Shown here piece by piece: positions 38,001 through 50,000 of a DNA stretch of 64,000 nt (position 1 is the stretch's first letter; each line of letters opens with the position of its first letter). The notes below the pieces were generated by a model that saw only the letters and a list, made by a program, of their open reading frames with translations, ran no database searches and was not told the origin of the DNA. The translations under genes and the position numbers were made by a program. The stretch lies in the NCBI GenBank assembly GCA_018713435.1, contig DVOS01000036.1:1-64000 (forward strand), given 5' to 3'. The stretch is from Candidatus Merdiplasma excrementigallinarum (GTDB lineage Bacteria; Bacillota; Clostridia; Lachnospirales; Lachnospiraceae).

Positions 38001-41000
38001 CCAGTTGCATGGTAGTCATTTGTAAATTCTGCAGCTTCTGCTTCACCGTCAAGTTCTACTTTTACATCCAGGCTGCCCTGTCCGTCTTTATCGCTGACGG
38101 TGATGGTAAGCGGATACGTTGTCTTATCATATGTGATGCCTGTTGTCTCCGTATCAGCTTTATCCACCTCAACCAGCGTATAGCCTGTATATGCCTCTTC
38201 TCTGATGTCATCCTGGTCGAAGGGTACGTTCACTGCATTACCCTCAGCATCTTCAGAAACGGTCTTGTAAATATCTGCGATGGTAAAGTTGCCCTGTCCA
38301 TCATTGACTGCCGTTCCAACAACCTTGTTGTTTCCATCCAGTACCTGGAAGGTGAACTCGCTGGGTTTCACTGCGCCTGTATTCAGACGGTTTCCGGTCA
38401 GCTTCTTGGTGCCGGAAATGCTTCCTGTGCCTGTAGCCAGATACTTGTTGGTAAACTGCGGTGTATCCGTCTTTCCATCTGTCCGTGTTACGGTGATGGC
38501 CAGCTTACCTTTCTCCGTTTTGCTGTCAGCCACTGTCACAGTCAGCGGATAGGTAGTCTCATCGTAGTCGATGCTTGCGTTATATCCTTCTTCGCCTTCT
38601 GCCGGGATCACTTCACGCAGCACATAGTTGGTAAAGGTCTGTCCGATGTCAGCCTGTGTGAAGTTTACTACATCGCCGTCCACCAGTTCCTTACCAAATT
38701 CCACAGTGAAGTCGCCTTTCGCATCGTTATAGGCGTATCCTACAACCTCTTCTGTTTCATCGGCATTTACCTTCACTACCTGGAACTGGAATTCCTGATC
38801 TTTAATATCGTTCTCTTTGTTGTTCCGGTTTCCGGTCAGCTTCTTGTTTCCGCTGATTTTGCCCTTGCCGTCAGCCGTGTAGCTGTTGGTAAAGGTCACA
38901 CCCGTCAGCAGAGTTCCATCTTCAGCCTTCAGTGCTTCTTCCCCAATGGCTGTATGGTAGGTTACTGCGGAAACAATCTTTCCATCGCCTTTACCGCTGT
39001 TGCTGAGAACTACCTTCGCATAGTAATCTGCCGTATCCTTTGCGACACTCACTGCAGCAGAAGCATTTTCGGAGATCTTGTACCAGTAGGTCTTTTCACT
39101 TCCATCCTTATTCAGGTTTTCCTGATTATAGTTGAAAGTAACTGTTCCCTTTGAGGTATAAGGTGTTCCCTCCTCAGCCGCCGGTATCTGTACAGTCTGT
39201 GACGTGCCGGTTTCATTTCCATCCTCATCCAACAGTGTAACAGTGAAGCTAAACTCATTCTCGCCAATTCCCTCTGCCCGGTTTCCGGTAAGGTTCTTGG
39301 TGATATTCAGTGTCGCCTCACCTTTCGCCTGGTAGGTGTTGGTGAAAGTGATGGCCTCTACCGGTTTACCGGTTTCATCTGTCACTGCAGGCGCGGATAC
39401 ATTCAGTTCTCCGTCTCTGTCATTGTCATCCACCGTAATCTTGATGGTGTACTTCTGGCCGCTGTAGAGCATGTACGGATCCTTTTCATCCAGATCCGGA
39501 GTAACCTCCGTCAGCGTGTAGGTATGCTCGCCCAGAAGAGCCGCAAGTTCCTCATCTGTGGTTTCCTCCGTAATCTCATATTTGAACTCATAGGAGAATT
39601 TTCCGCCTGCATCAGTCTTGATCTGAGCAATTTCTGTGTCGCCTTCTTTCAACAGGAAGGTAAACTCAGCATCTTTCACTTCCGTATCACGGTAGGTTAC
39701 TGTCTTAGTACCGTTGATTGTGGTGCTGCCGGAAGCCTTATAGAAGTTGTCAAATGTAACCTCTTCCGTTGCAGGATCCCACTCTTCTGTCTCAGCGTTG
39801 TATTTCTCGTACGTCACCTCCGTGTCAAGTCCGGTTTTATCCTTATTCAGGGAAACCGTTACCTTTGCCCGGTAAACCGCCCCAGAATAAGTGTAGCCGT
39901 CTTTACCATCATTCTTTTCTTTGATCACATAGGTAAAGGTCTTGCCCGCATCGTCCTGGTCGTAAACGTTATCCAGTACGAAGCTTACAGCCGTTCCTGT
40001 ATTCGTTGTAGTTTTCTCCGAAACTTTATCTGCATCTGCAAGTCCTTCTGTCACATCCGTCAGAGTGAACGTAAACTGTCCATCGCTCAGTGTCTGTCCC
40101 TTAAGATTCTTGGCCGCTTTCAGTGTTACCGAACCGCTGGCTTTGAAATCATTGGTAAAGGTAGCACTCTCTACGCTTCCGCTTTCAGGTTTTACACCAA
40201 GATCATTCAGTACCTGGGTGATCACAGGAGCCGATACTGCCAGTGTGCCGGTTCCATTATCAGTCACAGTCACTTCCACTTTATACTTAGCCTTTGAATA
40301 GGTCACGCCTTCAGCGCTTCCCGCCTCCTCTACTATATAGTAGGTAAAGGTCTTTTCAGCCTCATAGCCGCCAGTAGCTTTAGCCAGATCATCCATGTCA
40401 TAGGTAATCTGATCAAATGCAACCTCTGCGCTGTAAGTATTGCTCTCAGCTGTGGCTGTTCCTGCCGGTACCTTTTTAGTCTGCAGCTCATTTTCTTCAG
40501 CATCCAGCAGCTGGAAGGTAAATTCATCTGCCGCAAAGTTTCTTCCGGTCAGCACCTTCTTGGCTTTCAGCTCCACAGGACCTGTTGCCGCATAGCGGTT
40601 CTCGAAGGCTATGCTGCTGCCATCTCCGTCAACCTCTGTAATAGCAGGTGTCGCGGTGATTGTTCCGGTGCCGTTATCCTTCAGGCTGTACTCCACCTTA
40701 AATACGGACGTATCATTGGTGGTAGCATTGTTATCCGCAGCGCCTTCCTCCTTCACATAGAGGATTACGGTTCCGGTGCCATTTTCCTTATCAGTAATAT
40801 CGGCCTCCGTAAAGTAAACCGTGAAGCCAAATGTGCTCTCGGTGGCATCCTGGTTCGCGCTCACAGATACCTGATTTTCGCTTACCCGTTTTGTAGGAGC
40901 TTTCTTTGCAGCCACATCTGCCGCATCGACTGCCAGCTGGTTGCACCCTGCATCCGTATAAATACCGAATGTAAAGTCTCTCAGCGGGCCGCCGGTAACG

Positions 41001-44000
41001 GTCTTGCTGCCATTCAGGGTATCGGATCCACTGGAAGTATAGGTGTTGTCAAATACCACACCATCTTCCGCAGATGCCCAGGCTCCGTTCTCTCCGGTAT
41101 TCGCCTTCACTTCCGCAGTCTCTGCATTCAGTGTTCCGTCTCCGTTGTCGGTTACGGTCACCTGCACCAGGAACTGCTGGCTGTTGTCCGCCAGGCCATT
41201 TCCTGCATTCAGATCCTCCTCGATCAGATAGTAATGGTCTCCTGTCTGATCAACCGTTTCGTTCTTGGTGTAGGAAATCTCATCAAATGTGAAGGTTCCC
41301 TTTGTCTTATCGGTGCTGTTTACCGCATTCTCTGCGGTATAGGTTGCTGCATTCGGCAGCGCTTCGCCGTCCTTATCCGTCTCCACCAGCTTGAACGTAA
41401 ACTCTCCGTCCTTCTGGTATCTGCCGGTCAGGTTCTTATTGCCGGTCAGCTGCCATGTTCCGGCAGCTTCATAGCGATTGGTAAACTGTGCGCCATTCGG
41501 AGCTTCCGTACCATTCACACTGTAAGTCGTTTCAGCGACTGTCAGCTGGTTACCGGTCCACTGGGTGGTTACCTTCACGGTGTACACCGTTTCATCGTAG
41601 AGTATGCCGTCCTTCTTGTTCAGCACCTCTCCTTCATTTTCAGGATCTTCCGGGAGAACCTCTTTAATATAGAAGGTATACGGATTGTCCTCGCCTGCCA
41701 CTCTGGTCAGTTCCACAGCGTCAAATTTTACATTGCCCTCGGCGTCATTGGCCTTAGTCTGCAGAAGCTTTCCTTCGTTGTTCAGCAGCTGGAACTCATA
41801 TGCCCCTGCTGTCAGGTCTTTTTTCGTCAGATCCTTGCTGGCCTCCAGTTCAACCGTGGTCTTACGGATATTGGTTACCGTAACATCCTCAGTCTCCACT
41901 GTAGACTGTGTACCCGGAATACCCAGTACCCAGCCCGGGCACTTGGTTGTTGTTCCATCTTGGTTAGCCACAGTAAGCGCTTCCGGCATTACCTCACCGA
42001 TTTCAGTAGAACCTTCCGCCGTATTGCTGGTAGCCTCTGCGCCTGCCAGTTCATAGCCCGGCGCCGTGGAAGTTTCCACAATCACATAGGCCTTAAACCA
42101 CAGCAGATCAGAGAAGGTCACCGTTCCATCTGAGCCGGTTTTTCCAGTCCATTTCGGCTGCATGCTGTTCAGGTCGGCATTCCGTGCCTCTTCATCTGAA
42201 TTGAAGGGACCGTACACCGCAAAGGTTGCGCCCTCTACCGGTGTATTGGGATCATCCGCAGCCTCCTTGGTCACTACCAGATTTCGGTACAGCACCAGGC
42301 CCAGGTCCTTGGTGTGGTCATACACCTCATCTGTGGACGGATGCAGGAAGAACCGCTCAGAATTCAGTGTAGTGGATGCTTTACTATTGGCTTCCCTGTA
42401 GTTGTTGTCTTTCGTCTCATTCTCATATGTGCTATACAGTTCCTCCAGATCCCGGGAATATCCTGCTCCTGCTTTTTCTGTTACCGCAAAGTTTCCGGAC
42501 ACATTCTGCAGATCCGCCACCAGTTTGTAGGTTGCCGGCGCGCTTCCCCTCAGCTTACCCACATTCAGGGACGCCACTCCGTCAGTCACTGTGTAGGCTT
42601 CGTTTTCATTGTCCGTCTTCAGGGTCGCAGGATCCAGCTTATCAAAGGTGTACTCTGCTTTTGTAAGCCATGTCGTATCCGCTTTCGTATCATAGCCTAC
42701 CTCCGTCGCAGTGCTGCCGCTGTATTTAACCAGCGTGATGCCGATATTATTCAGCATATCCTGTACAATCTTGTAGTTAAAGTAGCTGCCGCCGGTGCCA
42801 TATACATACTCCCCATCCTGGCTGCCGTCATTGTTGGCGTCAATCCAGATATGGCCGCCCACCTTCACCTGTTCGGGAAGCAGGGTGGCGGAAACCACGT
42901 TGGAGCTGACATAGGATCCGGCATTGGACGCTTCGCTGGCTCCCCCGTCAGAAGCATCGCCGTCCGGTACGAAATTCCAGAAATGAGCCTGGAAATCGTT
43001 CATGGCGTTCTCAAAGGAGTCTTTTGCAAAAGCATCTTCATCCGTATCGTACATTTCGGGTACGCTGGTACGGAACTCCACTACCAGCCGGTCGTCTGTC
43101 TCCAGAACAATGTCCTCCCGCAGCACTACCATGATCGCCGTGATCTGACTCTTCTCCGCGCCTGTCATGCCTTCCGTCAGAGTCTCCCATCCGGTAGGCG
43201 GAGCATCAAACTCAGCCGTATTTACCGCCGTGCGGTCAACAGCAGTTTCTGTTGTATAATATACCTTGTAATCACTTTCTGCCGCCAGCGTCTCTCCTGC
43301 TGCCTGCACAGAAGCTATGGAGAAAAACTCCAGTTTCCATTTACTGAAACGGGCTGTTCCATTGCCCATCGTATCATTCAACACAGGCAGAACATCTATC
43401 ACTGCCAGGTGAGAGCGGTACTCCGAGGTGGACGTGTTTGTCACGGTCAGCCGGTAGTCTACCCATCCGCCGTTTCTTGTGGTACGGGCCAGACGGTTGG
43501 TCTGATAGCCGTCCGTATCCTTGCTGCCCTTGTTCTCCTTCAGCAGCGTAATGCCGGAGTTAGTAGTCCAGTTGGAGTCTGCGTAGTTCCAGAGATAACC
43601 GTACCCGGTCAGTCCCGCATTTTTCAGCAGGTCGGACAGTGCCTGTGCCCGGTCGGCTCCGATATCATTAATATCCTCTGCCACTTCCTCCAGTGTTCTG
43701 GCCCATCCGCCGTTTACATCCTTAAACGCGGAACCATTCTCGTTCTCCGCATCCACAATACCCTTGGTCTGTGTGGTGACAAACGCATAGTTCCTCATGG
43801 TATTTCCATAGTTTACCACGCCTCTGCCAACTTTTGCGGTCAGCTCCACTGTCACTGCTGCGCCCGGCTCCAGATCTCCGCTCAGCCGGATTATCGCAGC
43901 CGTATTCTCCTCCTTACTGGAGGCGGTCTGCTGCTGGATTGCCAGGTTACTTGCGCTGGTGCTTTCGGTTATTTTGGCAAAGCTATCGCCGGTCACGGTC

Positions 44001-47000
44001 ACGCCCCGGGGCAGCAGATCAATAATCACCGGGTTAGGCAGACTCTTTCCGCCTTTATCCGACTCGTTTGTCAGAGTGATCTCATACTTCACCGTTCCAT
44101 CCAGGCTGACACTTCCGTATCCTTCTGCCGTCTTCTTGGAAATAGTAATCCTGGGAGCGTCTTTCTCCTTAAAGCTGTTAGTCGCCACACTGTTCCGATG
44201 AATAGTTGTAGCCTCTACAGCCTGCTCTCCCTTTTCATTCCACGTTCTGTAGGTCAGGGTAGCCTCCGCCGTATTTTCTATTTTGCGGATCACAGGAGCA
44301 TAGGTCTGATCTCCGGTTTCTCCGTCAGTCTCGCCCTCGTCTGCACCTGTATTCTGATCCGGCGTCTCTTCGCCGGCATCCTGCCCGGTCTGGTCGTACA
44401 GCAGTACATCCAGGCTGACTGTGCCCGGCTTAAAGTCCGCGCCCAGCGCGTAGCCCTTCCCGCCGCCAAGGTCGCTGCTGTAGTCGATGCGGAAGCTCTG
44501 GATTCTGGCGTCAGCAGGAACGTTTGCATCCTGAAGTGTAACCTTCCTGTCTGTTCCTCCATCCGATACCAGGATCTTTTGACTTGGATAATGATTTCCT
44601 TCAAAGTCAGTAAACGTAACGGTAGCGTACACATTCGCACTGGTGCCATCATCCGTATAGTGTTCCGTCTTGTGGGTTGCCTGTCCCAGCTCTATACTGG
44701 TAATGGAATACTGGCCTTTCAGGTCGATCTCGCCGCCGTCTTTGTCATAAGCGGTCAGTCCCGTATCCTCCAGCACAAAGCTGTCCAGGGGATAATTGGT
44801 GTTGGTCACCACAGGCGTTATGCTATAGGTAATCGTCTGGTTTCCTTCGTACAGACTGGGAAGATCCTCTGTTATGTTGGAGGTCTTCGTCAGAGTCAGG
44901 TCAACCTTGCCCAGCACATTATGCAGAGCGCATACTTCCTGCTCCTTCTGGTACTCTTCAATCTGTACTACTTTATACCAGACTACCCGCTTATCGCCCT
45001 TGATGATCGTGTCATATTTTTTCCCTTCGCCGGTCTCATGGCCTCTGGTCTCTGTCTCCACCACCAGGTAAGTCTTGCCCTGTTCCACGTCAAACATTTT
45101 GAAGGTGGTTTTACCATCGCCATCCAGCTGATCTGTCCAGCCCTGGCCATTCTCGATCAGGTTATTCGCAACCGCATAGGTGCTGATCTGATCATCCGTC
45201 AGAGACTGACCTTCTGTCAGTCCTGCTTCCTCCGGGATCTCATAGACGGACACATAGGCTTCCGGTACAATGCCGGAGTTGCTTACATCGTCCTTTGTCA
45301 CCTTCAGGCTCACCTTGGGAACATTGTAAACCTGGAATGTATAGTCTCCGCTGATCAGATTTCCGTCCGGATTCAGCACATAGCCGGTTATTCCTTCTGC
45401 CACCTCAGTTGAAGCTGACAGCTCCGTTTCACCGTTCCATACGCTGTCCACACCGGAATATCCCTCAACCGGCAGTTCCTCTGCCAGCGCGTACTTCTGG
45501 TCCTCACCGCCGGGCACATAGAAGGAAACCGTACCGTCAGTACCGTCAGTACCGGTCGTCCCCTGAAGTTCCGTATCGGTGGACCATGTCGTTCCATCGC
45601 TGCTGTAGTACAGAGTAAAGCCTACGCCATCCAAAGGCTTTGCCTCTGCGCCGTGACGGTTGTCGAATTTGGTCACCGTGATGGTCACGCCCCTGGTATT
45701 GGGCATAATCAAAGCATCTCGCAGTTCATCTTCCGTCACGTTTTCCTTCTCTCGTGCCCCGTCATCATACTCTGTATGCACTCCGGGCCTCAGCGTTACG
45801 GTAATCGGCTCTTTGGACTTCTCATAGCCTGCGGGAGGCTGGGTCTCTGTAATCGTATACTCAGTGGCCTCCGTACTATACAGCATTACCTCAGCTGTGT
45901 ATACGCCGGTTCCCACACCCTGGCTGGTGGTGATTTCTTCCAGACTAACCGTCTTGTCAGGGGCATCACTGGGCGCGATGGTAAACGCAGCGCCTGTCAG
46001 CGCGGGAGCCGTAGGATCGTCCTTATCAACCTTCAGGATCGTCACTTTGGCCTTCAGGTAGGTATTGGTGACGGATACCTGCAGGGTCCGGCCCGCATAA
46101 TCCTTGGTTATTGTAATCGGGTATCTGCCATCGTCATTTGCCTCAATGTCGATAGTCGTATCTTTTTCGCTGTTCTCTCCCTTCAGAACCAGGGTGATGT
46201 TGGTCAGGGCATAGCCCGTTTTCGTTACCTCCTCCAGGTAGTACGTCTCGCCCAGAGCAAGGTTTTCAAACGTCCCTGCCACGCCTTCTGTAATTGTGAC
46301 TCCATCCGCATCTACCTTGTTTCCGCTTTCATCATACAGGTTGAAGGTAAATTTATCCTCTGCGGGAGCTGCCAGATCAGAATCTGCCGCATCCGCCACA
46401 GTCTTGGTCACTTCCAGCTTGGCTTTGGGCTGATCCGCCACAGTGAAGGAAGCCGCGTAGCTGTCATTTTCCTTCACATATCTGGTGTCCGTCCCCTCTG
46501 TTACTTCTACCTTTACATCCAGTCCGCCGGTGATCACTGTGTACTGGCCTTCCCCGTTCAGCATATAGCCTGTGGGGGCCTTTGTCTCCACAATATAGTA
46601 GATACCAGGCTCCAGATTGCCTTCGGTAGCCGTTCCGTTATCTTTGGTGGATACAGTCTTATAGAATTCCCATCCATCCGGCAGGGAGGACGTATTCAGA
46701 TTTCCGGCGCCAATCACTGCGGAATCTGTCATCGAAGTAAACAGTTTCCGGTAAATGGTAAACTCAGTGCCTGCAAAACCGGTAGCCGTAGCTGAGTTCT
46801 TGGCGTCTTTTTTCTGGATCGTCAGGCTGCCCAGCTTCGGGTTCTTCACCGTCAGAGTTCCATCAAAGCCGTAGTCAGACAGTTTCTTCACCGCCGTCAC
46901 CACCGGCTCACCGGCTTTAGTGCCTGTGGTAATTCCAAGCTCAATCCCTTCCCCTGACGGTACAAACTCAGCAATATCATCAGAAACTCCGTCCTGACCC

Positions 47001-50000
47001 GCAATGCCTGTCAGGTAATCGGTCAGGAAGCTGATGGAATATCCGGACCCGCTCTCTGTCAGGTAGTAGGTGCCGCTGTCAATGGCAGTAAACTCTGCCA
47101 CTCCGCTGCCATTGGTCAGCTTTGTGACTTCTGTTCCCTTCCCGTTTACAGGATTCAGCGTAAAGCTCCATCCGCTTACAGCGCTGCCCTTCATGTCTTC
47201 CTTTTTGATAGAGAGAGAAACCTTCTTCGGGTTGTACATACTGATATGAAGGTTCTCATCCGTCACAGTAAAGTATCTGGCCGTTTCCGCCGTGCCGTAC
47301 AGGCTCTCATAACCGGCGCTGCCTGTGCTGTCTCCGTTCTCAATAACCCGGTACTGGCCGCTCACCAGACCGTTGAGGAAACTGTAACTTCCGGAGTTCT
47401 GTGTTGTAAAGGTGGCTTTTCCGCCCTCTTTCTCACCCAGATAGCAGAGATTGATATAGTCATACGCTCTCCACGTATCATCTTCCGTTGTGGTCGGATC
47501 GCCTGTATCCAGCCTCTCCAGCGTCATTGTCACGCCAGCCAGAGGCTGCCGGCCCGCATAATTCTTCTCAAAGTATCCATCCAGTTCTTCCGCTGTCTTC
47601 TCGGTGTTGACACCGTTTTCCGGCTCATAGCCGTACTTGCTGATGGTAACAGCGTAGTTATCCACGGGACGGTTCACCAGACGTACCTTATTCTCGTTGG
47701 AAGCCCAGTAAATACCTGCCGTTACATCCTCATCATCTGACAGCTTCGGATTATCGCCCGCCTCGATAAAGTAGGCGTCATTCATCTCTACGGTGTCCTG
47801 CGCGCCTTCTTCTCCATTGTCAAGAGCCGCTTTGTCAAAAACGACTTTCATATAGTGGGGCGTTACATCCAGGTTATAGCCTGCCGGAGCGGAAACCTCC
47901 CGCAGCGCCATCCGCACGATAATATCCTCGTCATTTTCGCCACCTACTGTTGCAATACCTGCATCCAGCAGCGCGCTGGCAATCTTCGCATTCTTCTCAG
48001 CTTTTGTTTCAGCACTGTCGTCTTCTTCTATGGCGATGCCCAGCACATCTCTGGCGTAGTCCTCTCTGATCCACTCGTAGTACAGGAAGGACACAGCCTG
48101 AGCTGTCGGGGCTACATTATCATCTCCCTCATTTTCCAGACCGGTGGTCACCCGGTCTACCTGATAGAGCAGACTTCCATTTTCATCTGTCAGCCAGATT
48201 TCAAAGGTTACATTTCCGAGAGGTTTGTAAACTTCCGTTTCGTTCTCCTGATCCGCCGCCCATTTGTTCAGGCGGATTCTGGCCGCATGAATATTGCCGG
48301 GCCCGGTGAGAGGATCGTTGGGTTTCTTATACTCGGTAACGGTATCCTTTATATACACCGCCGTAGCATTAAGATCGTTGGCAGATCCGTTCACATACTC
48401 TGTCGTATCACTGTGGAACAGCACCGGATTCTGGCCCTCCGTAATCTTATAGCCCGGAGCGGCTTTGGTCTCATAGAGCCAATATACCACGTTGTCGGCT
48501 GCCTCCAGAATATCCGTCGCGAACCAGCCGTCCACAGGATTGCCATCCTTGTCCGTCATGGTTCCGCTGGTATAATTTCCCACAACCGAATAGCCGCCTG
48601 TTTCTGCTGCCGCTGCTTTCGCATCAAAGGTCAGCCTGGCTCCGTCTGCCACCCCGTCCAGCACCTGCTTGTACAGAACAAACTGGCTGCCGTCGACCGC
48701 CTTTCTGCCGTTGGGCGTTTCAGGCGTTATATCAACCTGGTATTTCTTATCAGCCTCCGTATCATCAAGATAGTTGGCATACTTGTACACCTGAATCTGT
48801 GTCCAGTGCTTCTCATTAAGCATATCTTTTCGCACTGTCAGACCGTCGGTATGCTCTCTGGTGACATAATTGTAATTATTTAATTCATCTTCAGAAATTG
48901 TATCAGGTACTTCCGCCGGAATGGTGCCCTTGGCCGGCTCCAGGTAGGTATAGATACCGTCCTCCGGCATGCCTACCTCCACCGCGATGTAATCCAGATT
49001 GCGGTCCAGGCCGTCAAACAGCACCTCGCCCACCTGATTCGTGGTCAGGTAATTAACCAGCTCATCCTTCTCATTTCTCACCTGCACCAGCGTATATACA
49101 CTGGTTTCATCGTCCGGGTCTTTCGCGTAGAGAGCGATGTCCACGCCGGAGAGCAGATAGGATTTACCGGTAAACTGGAACTCCCAGATATTCTTATAGG
49201 ATTTCACTACCGTAAAGGTAGCGTTCTTCTTATTGACAATTTCAATGTCTTTGTTGTCCTCGCCGCAGGTAGTTACCGTAGCGTTTGCCTCCAGGGTCAC
49301 CTCGATGGCTTCCCGGTTGAGGGAGTAGGTAGCGGGTGCTTCGATCTCTTTAATCACATAGGTGATCTTCTTTCCCTGTTCATCATAAACAGGCAGATCC
49401 TTAAATTCAAATGTACCGCTTCCGGCAACGGTTGTAACCGTATCAAGTACATTTTCTTCGTTCGCTTCCTCACCTTTCTTCCAGATTCCGATGGTGGCTC
49501 CGCCCAGGGGCTTGTCATCTTCGTCCACCTTCAGTCCCTTCACGCTTCCCGCGTTCTTCAGGTTCTGGATAGTGACAGCCTGCGCGTCGGCAGAGCTTGC
49601 CTCTGCCACGGTAATCTTAAAGTAGAACGCGCCTTCCGCATCTTTATAGCCGTCCTTGTACAGAGCCGCATAGTCGCCATTGGGATCATTGGGATTCAGG
49701 GCGTCTGCCATGCCATCCGCCGTCTGCTCGCCTGTCTCTTTCAGATAATAGGTGCCCGCCGGAATCTGCAGTTCCTCTCCGGAGGTCAGCGTCACTTCCT
49801 TGCTGTCATAGTCTTTTACTCTTTCTAGATTCGTTAATATTCCGTCCGCGCCTTCTGTGGCCGTATACACCTCAAAGGTAACGCCGTTCACTACTTCGCT
49901 GGCAGTGCCGTTTACTACCTGCTTGGTCACCTTCACTTTGGGATCGGGCCGGTTCTGGATCGTAACCGTCTTCACATCCGCGGAAGAGGATACCGCAGAC

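Noticed and set aside
36941-45412. Plus-strand ORFs of 737 aa and 1032 aa inside the adhesin gene
   Set aside because: Antisense to a repetitive Cna-B coding region; long open frames follow from codon bias, and translations show no recognisable domains.
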